Shown: positions 1 through 12,725, counted from the first letter of the stretch. The stretch is DNA of 64,000 bases from Leguminivora glycinivorella (GCF_023078275.1 NC_062985.1:3658001-3722000), one strand, 5' to 3'. Program-made: numbers and translations. The notes: a model not told the origin generated them from the letters alone.

Positions 1-567
1 CCAAGGTATCGTATTTTTACCACAAAGTCGATGTTTCTAAGTAACAGTTAAATTATTCGATTTGGCTTATTATGTTAACCAAGTAATTGAATGCGACCGC
101 AAAAGCAACCTAGAAACAAAACAAATTATAGTTATTGATGATTATATAAAAATTAAATCGTTGTTTCTGTATATAAAATGTAAAAATCCACATAAAACAA
201 GTACCTTACAGAAGGAAACTAAAGAGTAAATAATAAATATTATATTTTAAAAAATATGAATGAAAAAGAAAAATTACCAAATAGAATCGTACTCATAAGC
301 AATTTTACAATTCAATGAATACTATTAAGTAAAAAAATGACGCAAGATTTAGTAAATCCATTCATCAGAGTCCTTGATTTATCCGGTTCGAAGGACCAAG
401 AATGCATGGTTGTAAATGATATTCAAAATCAAAATCATGCTTTCATTAACAGTAGCCATTGTCTACACCCGCTCCCCCCACCCTTCCCACAGGTAACAGA
501 CGTAACCCATAATAAGACTATATAATTGTATGTATCCATCGACAATAACATTTTTTTTGTTTTCCAG
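1..567. other. Intron upstream of the transporter last exon
   Basis: AT-rich sequence with no convincing coding segment. It ends in a polypyrimidine run and a TTTTCCAG acceptor directly before the exon at 568, so it is best read as the last intron of that gene. Confidence 0.6.
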
Positions 568-759
568 GCGCGAGTGTACGACTACCTCCCAACCATAGTG
601 TTTGGTGTAATGGCAGCCATGTCTGGTCTCCTGGTCCTCACGTTGCCAGAAACCAACAACCAGAAGCTGCCCGACTCGCTCAAGGAGGCCCAGGACCAAG
701 ATAAGAAGGAAAGCCAGGAGGATAGAGAAGTTAGGGAGACTAGCAAAACTAGGTTATAA
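568..759 (+). CDS. Last coding exon of an SLC22-like organic cation transporter (MFS), partial gene
   Basis: The exon follows a TTTTCCAG acceptor and reads 63 codons to a TAA stop at 757-759. It begins ARVYDYLPTIVFGVMAAMSG and continues into LLVLTLPETNNQKLPDSL. A last hydrophobic helix followed by LPET and a charged tail is the usual C-terminus of SLC22-type transporters, where the twelfth membrane helix is followed by a PET motif. The cytosolic tail is very rich in D, E, K, Q and R. The family moves organic cations or zwitterions across the plasma membrane; the substrate cannot be told from this piece. The rest of the gene lies to the left of the window. Two decayed copies of this exon follow at 993 and 1495. 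Confidence 0.75.
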   Translation, partial: ARVYDYLPTIVFGVMAAMSGLLVLTLPETNNQKLPDSLKEAQDQDKKESQEDREVRETSKTRL

Positions 760-992
760 CTTAGTCACTAATAGTGTCCGTGCGGACAAATCCATCTGAG
801 GAATAGGTACCTTTAGCCTACAAAAAAAATGTAGCTTTCATGCCTATAATATCAGAGGCGCCACAAGCCTTCAGTAACAAAATTCTAGGAAAAATATGCC
901 ATATGGCCGAATGACTCCTAAAGCGATAGCAATGGACGCTACTTCGATTCTAGCCTTGAACAACAGGTTCTAGTTTATTTTCTTAGTATATT

Positions 993-1203
993 ACCGTAGT
1001 GTTCGGGTTAATGGCGACCATGTCTAGTCTCCTGGTACTCACGTTGCCAGAGACCAACAACCAGGAGCCCCAGGACCAGGATAAGAGAAGGACAGCCAGG
1101 AGGATAGAGAAGTTAGGGTGACTAGTAAAACTAGACTATAACTTAGTAACTAATGGTGTCAATGCCGGCAAAATTTGTCTAAGGAATATTATAGTGCCTA
1201 CAG
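993..1203 (+). pseudogene. Decayed tandem copy of the transporter last exon
   Basis: The segment matches 592-825, including the ATGTCTRGTCTCCTGGT stretch, the LPET-coding piece, the acidic tail and sequence past the stop. It lacks about 25 bp after the NNQ codons, which shifts the frame, and carries other substitutions. No acceptor comparable to the one at 560-567 precedes it. It is most likely a non-functional tandem duplicate of the gene's 3' end. Confidence 0.75.
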
Positions 1204-1240
1204 GAGAATTTTGCTTTCAAGAAATAATATAATAGCCAGT

Positions 1241-1382
1241 GTGCGTAGCCGAATGCACTAAACGTTCACTTCGTAGCTATCTATCTCTATCGCTCTTGCG
1301 AATTGGTGCGACAGAGCCAGACTAACTTTCTGCGGCGTTTCGATTTCGTTTCGCGTCGCAGAAATTCCATTCGGCTACGGGG
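1241..1382. mobile_element. Short inverted-repeat element, family A, copy 1
   Basis: The ends are inverted (CGTAGCCGAATG and CATTCGGCTACG). The middle carries a conserved TATCTATCTCTATCGCTCTTGCG and a GCGACAGAGCCAG stretch. Further copies lie at 31,276-31,409 and 46,577-46,715. There is no coding capacity, which suits a non-autonomous DNA transposon. It interrupts the second copy of the transporter 3' end. Confidence 0.75.
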
Positions 1383-1479
1383 CCTGGGGACGCCACAAGT
1401 CTTCATTAACTAATTGCATATATTTGGAAAAATTGGCCAAGGGCTCAATGACTCAGACACCGGTGTGTGTGAAATCTGT

Positions 1480-1592
1480 GTATTTTCTTAGTATAGTTAT
1501 TACGGGAAATTAGAGACACTAGTAAAACTACGTTATATCACTTATAACTTAGGGAAACTAGGCGGTGTTAATGTGCAAAATCCATTTTGGCA
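1480..1592 (+). pseudogene. Third, strongly decayed copy of the transporter 3' end
   Basis: About 100 bp resembling 726-800 (the GAGACTAGCAAAACTAGGTTATAACTTAG region and the sequence past the stop). It follows the same ATTTTCTTAGTATA lead-in that precedes the copy at 993, so the unit was apparently duplicated twice. It is not coding. Confidence 0.55.
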
Positions 1593-2157
1593 AAGTATCG
1601 TATCATAATATAAGCGTTTCGTCTTAGTTCAGATATTTAGACTTAGATTTCTCTGCAGGGGTTTGGATAGCACAGGCTTTATTCAAATTATTCAAACAGA
1701 AGCTTAGTTTTTGGTATAAAATCGCTGCAGAGATGTTAATATTATCTGACCCTACACGATTGTATGCGTCGGTATAGCGGAACATCGATATGCATGTTAG
1801 TATTTAATTTCAGCAGATAAAGTTATTATTTTTTATGTATCTGAAAATCAAAGACAAGTAGGCCCGTGTACGGAATTTCCCACGGACGGATTTGCCCGCA
1901 TTGACCTTATAGCTCTTTTAAATTCTTAGGTAGAGGGTACCTAAGTATTTTGATTATTTAAAGATCTGTTAGACTAAGTTTATAATGGCAGTAACTTATT
2001 GAATTTCGGATTTGTGTCTCAACAAGTATAAATAAATTTAGAAAAATATTAGCAACCACGTTGAGCGTAGAAGTTAATATCTCATACAAATACACTGACT
2101 TTGATGGGACGAGGGTTCTTCCCGGACATAAATAGTTATTTGTTATACAAGGCGGCA
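1593..2157. other. No gene recognised
   Basis: AT-rich sequence without long open frames, clear splice signals or recognisable repeats. Confidence 0.5.
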
Positions 2158-2335
2158 AAGTTGTATTTTAACGCCCAGTGTGGAATTGAAAAACGAGCAA
2201 GTGAAAGGATTCTATAGTTGAACCACGAGCGAAGCGAGTGGTTCGAGAATAGAATCCTGAACTTGCGAGTTTTTTAACACACGAGAAGTAAAATACATTT
2301 GCATCCGAGTGTAACACAAAACATTTCCCCTCACT
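2158..2335. repeat. Dispersed repeat with GAGCGAAGCGAG core, copy 1
   Basis: The core reads CCACGAGCGAAGCGAGTGG, flanked by a run joining GGCAAAGTTGT to a tail containing GTGTAACACAAAACATTT. A diverged second copy lies at 40,095-40,290 with the same order of blocks. It is non-coding and of unknown type. Confidence 0.5.
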
Positions 2336-2339
2336 ATAA

Positions 2340-4282
2340 CGAGGAAACTACAACGCAAAAAATGCGTTTATCACTGCTTCCAGGAGTTCCACAGGTGGTA
2401 AATCATCTTTATTACTAGATTCACCTACTTTTAGCAATTTTAAAGCAGTTAATTTGACTTTATTCAAGGTCAAATTACTTTACCCACTAGTGGATAAAAT
2501 ACGTTTTTACCCGCTGGTATTAAAGGACAAAACACGTGTTTCCGAGCTAGTGAGGGGAAAACATTATTTAAACATTATAATTGTTTATTTATTAAGAAAA
2601 AGTAACCTAATAAAATCTATTATTTTAACATTCATGACCAATCTTGAAGAAAATAGTTGTCGTTTGTAGGTACTGTCTGTCCACGGTAATATTGTTTTTT
2701 TATCTGATAACCTACTTTGCAAAATAAAATATCTCACGTTAAAATTCTCTTGAATGCAAATGATACTTACCCACTTATAAATAGAAGAAAGAAACGTTTA
2801 TTAAAATAACAAAGTGTTACATGTTATTCTGGTCCCCACACTAGGCACAGCCTGTCCTGTGGTGGACATAAAACATAAACAGAGTTTATAATTGGAAAAA
2901 AAAAACAAGATTCTTACAGGTAAAAATACGAAAGAGCAGAAACAATTAAGTGTTTTGCGTAGATAAATAAACGAAATTGTAAGTAATTCAGATTCAACGG
3001 TGCAGTTTACAGAGGTACCAAAAAGGCGAAAATATTTAGAAACAAAATAAAAAGAAATCACAATTATTTTATAATTAGGTAAGTACTTATAATATGGAAC
3101 GTAATTTTTCTTCTTTGGAATAAAATTTGACTTTAAATAACATAACAGGTTGTTTTCCCCATATACTTATATACAGGGTGGAAAAATCGATATACATAGA
3201 ATATGATAATACATAGAATATTTTATTTTGCATTGGAATAATTAACATTTAGCTAACTATTACATTTTCATGTCAGTCTCGTTGATTAATTATAAATAGT
3301 TAAATTATTGAAATATGTCGTATAATATTATATCAAACCATTTTGCATTGCATCAAATTTCCGAGACTCAAGCAATTTTAATATGCGTCGGGACTTTCAT
3401 ACCTCGCAACAGCGTTTTCATTTATGCAATGTCATGACTCGCAATTCTCGCAAATAATAAATAAACAATTCTGAACATAGGTACATGTATTAAAATGTAC
3501 ACCGTTGTTAAGCTAAGCTCAAAAAAGTAGTAGTATAGTTGCATAAACACAAATAAAATTGATCCAGATTCCAGATATAACAGATTCTCTAGCGTACATT
3601 GGAAAATTTTGAATGATAGGTAGGTAGGTTTAGTTAAGCTGTGTTTCTAAAAAAATCCGCCTGGTGCGCTGATCGAAATCCCATACAAAATTAGAATGGG
3701 CTAAGTACTTGCCTCCTAGTCAAATCAGCTCCTTTTTGAGAACTGTCAAAACGAATTTGAACGACTTGCTAATATGGAATTTATATGAAATCGAATTGAG
3801 TGACGTCACGGTCAAATCAGTTACTTTATATATTTCTACCTGACTTATAAAATATAAATTGGATTTAAAAATAACTTCTGTCCATGTTTTTCTTAAATCT
3901 GATGCTTTATTTCGTGCATGGTATAAAATATTTTATTTTAACTACAGTCCAAGTTTCCTATTATGAAAACGTTTGCGTTACGTTACGTCGCGTTTTCGAA
4001 TGTACACTAGAGGCACAGAATATATAATAGTACAAGTACAGAAGGCTCACTCCTTTGATGTTCACAAAATGCCGCCATTCTAAATTCTTACCTACATTAA
4101 CAAACGGACCGCACGCGAGCAGCCAACATTGAATTTTATTGCGCCGCACGAAGGTCGTCGCCAATGAATGGGCCGCGAACTCGCGGCCGCTGACATGTAC
4201 TACAGCTACAGCGCGGCGATAGAATCGCGGAGTGAGCCGCCCCTGCTAGAGGTACAACTCACCATAAACTAACATTATCTTT
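2340..4282. other. No gene recognised; AT-rich intergenic
   Basis: Only short open frames are present, none with a recognisable protein. A CAGGGTGGAAAAA end-like sequence at about 3,175 may be a mariner-type relic. A GC-rich patch at 4,140-4,250 (GCGGCCGC, several CG-rich blocks) is unexplained. Confidence 0.4.
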
Positions 4283-4416
4283 TGCGGGCGTAGCACACTA
4301 GTCTGATAGGTTTATCGCGTCGGTGCGTCCCTATCGCACTTATAACAAATAGTGCGAAAAGAACGGCTGTGATAAGCTTTATCACGCGACCGTGCTTGCC
4401 CGCTTGGTTACGCCAT
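4283..4416. mobile_element. Possible degenerate short inverted-repeat element
   Basis: The ends read GCGGGCGTAGCAC and, inverted, GTGCTTGCCCGC. Only the terminal blocks pair well, so this is weak. Confidence 0.3.
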
Positions 4417-5893
4417 TTGACTTTCAGGTTGTGATATAGTATAAGTTATAATTTAGATAGTAATAGGTTTATATATTATGGATTACTAGTTATATTATGT
4501 TTTAATAGGTAAGTATCTAAATATTTAAATTTATTTTAAAATTTTATTTATAATGGATAAGAATAAGTTGACAAATTGATAAACTAGTATTGTTTTTTTA
4601 TAGTTAAGTAGTTTTTATATAAAACATATAACGACGGATTTGCGAATTAGTCACAATTATGTCATAGAATAGTGTCATAGGAACTGTCCCATCCCTTCTC
4701 TGTATTGCGTTATTACTTAGGAAACATTTTCGCGCTTTCGTTTTGTTCCATAGAACGTTCTACGAGCCTTGGAAGTAACCGATACTTTGGTCGTACTTTT
4801 ACTAGGTTTTCAAATAAATAAGTAAATACATCTGCAGCCCAGGGGCGGATCTAGCTTCTACATTTTGAGGGGAGAGGGGGTCGCGTGGTCGATTGACTTG
4901 CACCCCCCCCCCTCCCCCCACGTCCCTCCTTGGAACCACGCTTGACTGCAACGATGCATTTACAATCGGATTGTAACCTTAACACAAGTTCGCAGCTTAG
5001 AGTCTGGCTACTGAAACTGCAACTCCGGATGTCATATCATCGATTGTCACCTTAACGAATTTCGGTAAAAGTTAACAACGTAATCTATAAATATAATAAT
5101 GATTAAAACCATAAAAAGTAGTAATATAATTAAGTGCTGCAAATAAAATTGCCATGTTTTTGCGGGATCAACTTTCATTAGCCAGACTCTAAATCTTAAA
5201 CTTGGGTAGTCAATTATAATTAGTGTTTGTCTTTTGAGTTAGCTGTTAGTAAACTTAGTCTGCGAGTGTTTTGAACACACAAGTACAATAAATCATTATA
5301 GGCATGTCAATTTAACTTTGGAATAAACTTTGTGTTAACTATTAAAACTGTATATTCTTGAATATTGGATTGAAATTTGGCGCTCAAACTATTTTGTAAT
5401 CGTATACTTATTGTAAATGTAAAACGTGTAGGATATAAAAGATATACTTAATAAGAATTTTGTTGAATTGTATATTTTTTTCACTAAGTAATAAATAAGT
5501 ATCTGGGATCACAGTAGAAAAATAAGTATATTTAATAGCCTCATAACATGACGTTTTAATACAAACTGTATATATTTATGTTTGTTATAAAAATACGAAA
5601 TAGAAAAAAAGAACATGTGTACAAAAATACAAAAAGTATTTTTTATATCTCATAATTACATTTGACCTAATGTCTTTTCTTCCTGTAAAGAAAATTACAA
5701 ATTTATAAAAGCGAGGACGTAATATCTTTGGTCTTACAATTTTAAATAATACACATTTGGTCAAATAAAACATCGGACTTATATTAGTGTTTATTGAGTG
5801 TTCATAATATTTGTACTATACATGTACGAGTATGTATAAACACACAATGTGTAAACAAGTTTTAGTTTGTACTTAAGGTGCTAGTGTTGTTCC
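4417..5893. other. No gene recognised; AT-rich intergenic
   Basis: No supported gene. A C-rich run at about 4,903-4,921 and several AATAAA hexamers occur but do not follow any coding exon closely. Confidence 0.4.
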
Positions 5894-6041
5894 ACATGTG
5901 TGTCGGTTAACTTCAATCCATTCTGCTTTAAGGTTGAATATATAAAAAATATAATATTAATATAATATTGATCTGAATTTCTGAAAATCAACCTTATAGC
6001 AGAATGAATTTACCCAAGTTTGTAGTTAAGTGACACATGTA
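5894..6041. mobile_element. Short inverted-repeat element
   Basis: The ends pair (ACATGTGTGTCGGTTAACTT with AAGTGACACATGT). The inner ATTCTGCTTTAAGGTTGA also pairs with TCAACCTTATAGCAGAAT. This is a single copy in the window with no coding content. Confidence 0.5.
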
Positions 6042-6190
6042 TATTGATTGACTCTTAAGAGGTTATGACAGATTATAACTTCTTAAGACCCAGGCCAATT
6101 GTTTCAATTTTGAATTTGGAAGTTCCTTTTAATTCAGAGTTCAAAACCCGAATTTAATTTGCACCGGGAATTTGAATACGCTGGGTCTTA

Positions 6191-6427
6191 GGCACTAGTC
6201 CCACCGCGAGCTAGTAAGAGTAAGCTATGAGCTATCGGCTACAAAAACGTACAAAAGATAATCACTCCCGTGCAAATAAACAAGACACGGCGATTTTAAT
6301 AGCTCACCGCTGGGCGAGTAACTATAAACATCGCCGTGTCTCTTTTATTTGCACGGGAGTGATTATCTTTTGTACGTTTTTGTAGCCGATAGCTCATAGC
6401 TTACTAGCTCGCGGTGGGACCAGTGCC
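6191..6427. mobile_element. Short inverted-repeat element, family B, copy 1
   Basis: The first and last ~100 bp are near-perfect inverted copies, starting GGCACTAGTCCCACCGCGAG. The element is bounded by TTA on both sides, as for PIF/Harbinger-type 3-bp target duplications. Relatives lie at 57,084-57,261 and, split by an insertion, at 47,316-48,054. It is non-autonomous. Confidence 0.8.
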
Positions 6428-6884
6428 TTACGAGGATAATGATCAATATTCTGTTTCTATCAAAACTCAGAAGCGTAGACATACTTAAAATTCTTAAAAA
6501 GTGGCACTTCTTAGAACAAGGTGCTAATAAATATCGTATAACGTTTGTTCGTACCTATAAGCTAATATTGTAGATATAATAAATTATAGAACCACGTGAG
6601 CTAAAATTCGCACAAACATTGTTCAACAAAATAAACAACATGATGTAATGTAATTTTTTTCATTGCAACAGCCGCCATATATCTCCCGAAATGTGCATTT
6701 TTCATAAACCGAAATAGAACATTCTAAAAGCATCACGTACGGATTTTAATTTGGAAAAAGTCCGCGTAAAAAGTGACGTATTAAACAAAACGGCTAAGCG
6801 TGAGTCGAGCTGGTAAAAGATGAGGTCTCATTATATTTCCATGTGTTTTAAATGTTATTTGCTATTGTCACGCCTCTGTCACTG

Positions 6885-7135
6885 GCGATCAACTATATGA
6901 AAGAGGCGCGTTCCTAGCCCACAGTCTAAGCTCGTGTAGGTGAACGCGTACTATGCTTGTATGAGTGAAATATGACAGGTCGACTGTTCGCGTTTTTGAC
7001 AGGCGGTAACTGTGAGGTAACAGAGCCCTCTCTGGTGGGCGGCACTCTGGTGGGCCCCTGGTGGGCGGCACTTTCAGCGGGGAGCGGGAGTGGCCATACT
7101 GTACGATAGTACTCTTTATTATACTGTGCTATTGT
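6885..7135. repeat. Dispersed repeat shared with Tace intron 8, copy 1
   Basis: About 240 bp closely match 48,307-48,530, including GAAAGAGGCGCGTTCCTAGC, CATACTGTACGATAGTACTC and a GGCGGCACT block. In this copy the GTGGGCGGCACT block is repeated. The type is unknown; no coding or inverted ends are evident. Confidence 0.6.
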
Positions 7136-7913
7136 TATGCGCGGTGATACAAAAAATGGTGGTATAAAATATTGTATTAATTAATCTTTATTAAGATTAG
7201 CTTAATCTAATAATGACGTATTGAGAGTAGAAACAGCCTTAGTATCGTGTTTTAGTAGTTTTGAAGAGATTTTCACGAAAAATGTCATTCATTGTAGGTA
7301 TGGAGAAAATGAACAGTGTCCCCAAACTGTTACTTACTAGAACGAAGACGACGATCTATCGATTTTCTTTCTTAAGAGGCCGTCAATATCAAAAAGTAGA
7401 AAATCGTAAAATTGGTAGTTTTCTACGTCCGGTTTTAGTTTCAGTATATACTTATTGATAAGAAAAGCACTTGTTTTAAACAGCGCGTATTCTTATCTAC
7501 AAAATCAGTAGTTAACATCAAGGAAAAGTTACTCCCTGAATTAATTATGATTTTTTTCCTGACGCTAGTTTAAGAAAACCCGCAAATAGTGCTCACGTCT
7601 GAGTGAGCTGAGCTCAATTTTGTATACTTTAGGCTGCTAAAATTGATGTTGTCGCATTACTTATATCCTAAACTAAAAATTCAGTAGTTTACATGTGTGT
7701 TATCATGCTACTAAAATACAGTAAATGGAAGTTAAACGACATCAATATTTGTCTAAAAATACTTCGAATCAAATGGCAATTACTTCGAAAACCTTTTAGG
7801 AAAACAAAAGGCTTTCTTGATAATTATAAACTTTAAGTATGTGTATGCAAAATAGTGTGTAATACAAATCAAGAAACACTTCCAATTTTAGATACATACT
7901 TACTTAACCCTTA
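7136..7913. other. No gene recognised
   Basis: AT-rich intergenic sequence with no supported feature. Confidence 0.4.
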
Positions 7914-10001
7914 ATTTGGCAGACATAGAAACATTAAAAATGCCGTTTTTTTTGGTTGAATACTATTTTTGTGGGTCATAAGGAGCCCTGAAAAAATAAT
8001 GAAAAAAATCATAATCTTTCAGTTTTTCAGGAAAATTATGTTCGGTGTGGCGAACACTGCCAGCTAATCAAGAATAAAAAGTGCGAAGTAATTTACTATG
8101 TAAATTTTAAGAAACATACACATTTATTCGTAGAAAATGAACATAAAAGTATTGTTTACACTTTGTGTGCCCTTTGTGTACTTTGTGACCCCGAAACTAG
8201 ACCTCCTTCTTAATTTTGACACCAAATATCCCAGTATACTCTTGGAGACAGTAAGGGAATATCCTAGAATTTAGGCGCTGTGTTATGTCAAATGGGGTTT
8301 TATATGCGGAAAATGTGTAAAACTTCTTACTGGGGTTCAACTCGACGAGATCATGTTTACCCCACTCGGATACCTGCTCAAGAGAGGCCTCGATTTGAGA
8401 CACAAGTTGCATTCTGCTTTCCAAAACCTGCTCACGATAGGCATTTGCACTACCTGTGTACTGGCTATCGCTTGTGCTATCATCCGCATAATAATAGATA
8501 TTGCTAGTTACTAGCATATCATTGATATGAAGGATGAACGGGGTCGGTGATAGGATAGATCCTTGGCGTACCCCTCCGTTAATGGGCCGGATTTCTGAGC
8601 TATGATCGTCGATGAAAACTGAAATGCTTCGCTCAGGTAGAAAGCTGGCGACCCACGTGCAAGGCCCTTCTGGGAGCCCGTACGAGGGGAGCTTGGGAAG
8701 ATGCGTCTTATGCTAAACTCTATCAAAAATCTGGTAGCGATAACGAGGCTAACTGCCAGAGCTTCTCCCTTGTTCTCAATGGCGGTGGCCCAACTATGAG
8801 TCAACTATACCAGAAGATCACCAGCGCCACGACCATGGCGGATGCCTTATTTGCCGGAAGCTGGTTTAGCTGGTGCTCTTCAGGTACGCTAAGAGCTGGT
8901 TATTAACCACTTACTCCATTACCTTGAAGAGAAGAGGGGTTCGCTCACCTGGGCCTCAATGGGCCGATAGTGTGCAGGGTTTGTGCGATTACACTCTTCT
9001 TTGCGATTGGATGGACTCAGTCTTCCAGAATGACGGGCATTTACCTGAGCAGTATGAAAGCGAAAATAGGCGCGTTAAAACCAGGGTTAGGTTAGAAGCA
9101 CACGTTTTCAGCACAATAGCTGGTATACCACCAGGCCCATTGGACTTGTTGACATCGAGGGCAAAAATTGCACGCCTAATTACACTTGTGTGAAGCGAAC
9201 CTTGGGCATGGATGCATCACCGCGCGGGTTCCGGTGTACGGAGGCCAAAGTATTTTTGGGGAAGTGGGAAGACTCATGAGGAAGATGGGTCTGAATCCTC
9301 GCTGTAGGACCTTCTTGATGCAAAGGTTATCTTATCACGGTTCAACACGGTAACGCGGCAGGAGCACGGGTAGTTTCTTTTGCATCGGGATGTGCGTAAT
9401 TAGGTTAGAGATAGCTATTAATTTTATGTATTTAGATGTAAGATTAATGTAATTTAAATTTGTGCTCTTTTGCGAAATAAATATTTAGGTATAAGGTCCA
9501 CTGATTAGTTGGCAATGTTCGTCACAACGAACATGAAAGTCTGGAACTCAAACACTGCGTAGCTGGCGGTGTTCGCCACACCGAGCATGCAACAAACCTA
9601 CTATTTCACTGTGAAGATGGCAGTGTTCGGCACCCCGAACATGAATTTTTAAGTGTCACTGACACTAAATTAAGACTTACACTAAACTAGAAACTCTTTA
9701 GTTCGATTCATTACCTCATTGGTAACCGATAAATGTCGTTTTTATTAATGTGACACCATAAAAATCTAATATAATCTCATAAATAACTTGATGATACTTC
9801 GCGGTTGCCGTCTTGCCGAGATTTTGCGTGCACTGCTGACATACGAATATTGCGACAGTAATGAATTAATTTTCTACCAATTAAAAACATACAAAGCTAC
9901 AATTTGAGTCAAAAGAAAAATTAATAAAGATGAAAATGTGTCCAGTAGATTTTTTTGAAATGTATGTTCGCCACCGCGAACACTGTCCAATTAAGGGTTA
10001 A
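7914..10001. mobile_element. TTAACCC-ended element carrying a nested LINE relic
   Basis: The left end TTAACCCTTAATTTGGCA and the right end CCAATTAAGGGTTAA are inverted copies. Just inside, and scattered through the non-LINE parts (8,040, 9,510, 9,565, 9,618, 9,963), are short palindromes of the form TGTTCGNCAC-N-CGAACA. The centre (8,197-9,370) is a LINE fragment in antisense, presumably a later insertion. No transposase is visible. Confidence 0.55.
8197..9370 (-). pseudogene. Jockey/CR1-like LINE reverse transcriptase relic
   Basis: On the minus strand, frames from about 9,370 down to 8,197 give reverse-transcriptase blocks in the right order. These are a stretch with SNGPGGIP, then THSWATAIENKGEALAVSL, a degraded catalytic region, and YYYADDSTSDSQYTG containing the YADD catalytic box. 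Frames change several times and in-frame stops are present, so the copy is dead. The order and motifs match Jockey-type non-LTR retrotransposons. It lies inside the TTAACCC-ended element at 7,914-10,001. Confidence 0.75.
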
Positions 10002-11716
10002 AGTTGTAACTAAAATGCGGTCGGCCCCTGTCGGCATCTTCATAAATTTGAATATGTACGACCGTGTTTTAGTTTTAAAATAATGTTATTTTATAAGCTA
10101 GATAACTGGACTACAGAATTATTACCTTTTCATATTTTTCCTTACAAAGAGAACGAATAAAATCAATGTTGAATATAAACTTTCGTAAATTTTCCATACA
10201 AACGTCAAAACTGCGAACAGATTCTATTGAGTCAGACGCCCGATCGGGCTCGTTCGGAGTGGACGTGTCGCCAAATTTGCTCCAATGACATTTGTTTTTG
10301 ACACTGGAAATCATATACGGATACAAAAAGATTGCCAGTGCTATGAATGTATTCAAAAGTAATAAGGTAAATAAATATCGTCACGTCTAAAAGAGTCTCA
10401 GTTTAAAATCGTTTTTTTTTGTGTTGTTTACTACTTATTATTGTTGAGAAATAAAAAAATATATGTAACTTTAATACAATGATAAGAAATATAGGTATTT
10501 TTTGTCTTCTAAACTTTATTAAAATGAAAGAGTTTTAAAATTAATTTTAACTCGTTGGACTTTATTTTCATTATACTGGTCACATTATTTAGTGTGTCAG
10601 TGTGTGTAACATTCTCTATCGCGAAGCGACATTCAGTGTGGCGTATGAAAAAACTAACAGAACTAATCATTATAATTATATTCTATAAACGATTATTTAC
10701 GTAAATGGCGAAATTATTAATTGTAATAATATATTATCTTATCACAAAATTGTTCTGTATGACTTACCTTCTTACGTTCAATATAATTTTTAAATGGTGT
10801 TTTCACACGGGGCACGTAACCTTAGATTCAGACAACTTTAACTAAATTTTGAAAATTATTATTTTAATGAAGAATTCTATATATGGCAACAATTTTACAT
10901 GTAAACTGACTGTCAACCTCTGTTCATACATAACCTCAATCTTTGTTTCAGTGCATTTATAACGGATGTTATAATGGCTAAACCGATCAGGAACAGTGAA
11001 TTTATTTTAATTCATTCGGAAAAGGGTTTAACCATTTATAATTAGAATAAACGAAGCACTGTTTTTTACACCAGAGTTGTTTTGATTTTATATGGTGTTT
11101 GCACAAATTTATTTTGAAAAATAATCGGAGTCAATTCGTCTGAGATGGTAACACTAAATTGACACTGTCCGCAATCTAAACACGCGGCAGCGTGTCAAGC
11201 CAAGTTCAAGTAACCGAACTGGCAGACAACATCGTGTGTAATATTACACGAACTATTTGGAGCCTCTATGGGCGTCCTCACAACAAAAACTATTTCACAT
11301 AAACGTCTTAAATTTGGCTCTTATATTGATATTTGTGACATACATATTATGTGCCTGTCGTGATTGTTTCACCGGATGGTCTGATCGGAAGATTAGACCA
11401 TTTCGTTGGATCTCCTTCTTGTTTATGTCTTATTATTTGTAACGTTTATTTTGTGTGTGTGTTAACGAATAAATTAATTATATTATATTCTATTCTATTA
11501 TAAAAGTTATAAGAAATGATATTTTATGTCATCAATTGTCATAAAACATTTTGAGGACTGCCATTGAACTTGGCACCCGTTTAGATCTCACTGCTTTTGT
11601 CGTTGACGCCAACAACCAAGGCATATATAATATTGAACTTGGCTCATATTTCCCTTTTTTGGTTTTGATGGGATTTTAACGTTACAACTGATCTTCAGTG
11701 AAACTATAGACCTGTC
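10002..11716. other. No gene recognised
   Basis: AT-rich sequence. The end of this stretch (about 11,420-11,520) resembles a LINE 3' tail with an AACGAATAAATTAATTA-type run and repeated ATTCTATTCTAT. Confidence 0.4.
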
Positions 11717-11847
11717 TTAACACTTTCGCTACCAAGAACCCGACTGTCGGGTACACCGCTCGTAGAAGCGTAGCCGATTACATGGGTTTCCCCGTATGTA
11801 GCGAAAATGTCGTAGCGCCGCGTAGAGCCCGGTTTCGAAAGTGTTAA
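11717..11847. mobile_element. 131-bp TTAA-bounded inverted-repeat element, copy 1
   Basis: The ends read TTAACACTTTCG and CGAAAGTGTTAA, so TTAA sits at both termini as for piggyBac-type targets. An equally long copy in the opposite orientation lies at 43,707-43,837 in Tace intron 4. It shares internal ACCCGACAGTCGGGTT-type palindromes and has no coding capacity. Confidence 0.75.
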
Positions 11848-12544
11848 GTTCCTCTCACTTAGGTCACTGACCTCTTCCAGTAAATTGCGGTAGTGTGCGA
11901 AAAGTATGTTGGTGAGTGTGACGTGCGTTAGTGTGTGTAAATGGGGTAATTTGACAGATACTGAATTTTTACCCATCGTGACGGGCTCTTAAATCAATAA
12001 TTTAAAAAAATACCAGTGCTCAAACAGTGTTCCAGTATGACCCTTTTTAACGTCAATTTTATCGAAATTACAGAACTTGAGGTGTTATCTATTGGGCTAT
12101 GCCAGGGGTGTGAGAATAAAAAAAAAGGTGTGGGCCACAGACTTTTTTTAAGTCGTGATGGGGGTGCTATTGCCTAAACCGGGTTGTCTTAGCTCGAAAA
12201 TACATAAGCAATGCTTTTAGCGTATCAAACACTGGTACCTAACCGGTTTGTTTTGTTCACGGACCCCTAAAAATCCTCCCTTTCGCGTTCACAGTTTGTG
12301 TAGCGCGTTCGGAACGTGATCCCATTTCCCCGCACGTGACCGGCCGGACTTAATATTATAAATAAATAAACGCGTAAGTGTCCGCGAACTGTACAAAAAG
12401 AAGAACTTATTAAGCAATAATATAATTTATTGAAATTAATTTCCATAGAGTACCTAGTCTGCTCATATTCTTTGATGAATACTTTTGCATGTTAAATTGT
12501 ATCTTGTTATTTAATGCATGTTAATTATAAGATGTAATGTTTTG
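11848..12544. other. No gene recognised
   Basis: Short blocks such as GATGGGGGTGCTATT occur at about 12,158 and 12,903, indicating fragments of a shared repeat. No gene is seen. Confidence 0.35.
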
Positions 12545-12725
12545 AAAAGAAGTTGCCCGCCGAGTTTCTTGCCGGTCCCATAGTGGATACCCCCCTCCCA
12601 ACTGAGGGGGGACTGAAATCTTCTCGAGGCTGAGGCGTAGGGTTAGAGCCGGCGTAGCTTTATTTGACGTTCATATGCGCATTGTAATATGCCTACTTGA
12701 AAAATAAATATTTCATTTTCATTTT
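12545..12725 (+). repeat. LINE/SINE 3'-tail repeat
   Basis: A GC-richer block starting GAAGTTGCCCGCCGAGTTTC passes through TTTGACGTTCATATGCGCAT and ends in AAATAAATATTTCATTTTC. This ordering resembles the 3' end of common lepidopteran non-LTR elements. It is a truncated, non-coding copy. Confidence 0.5.

Noticed and set aside
4140..4250. GC-rich patch as a promoter or first exon
   Set aside because: No start codon with a plausible frame, no donor in phase with anything downstream and no neighbouring gene; left as unexplained.
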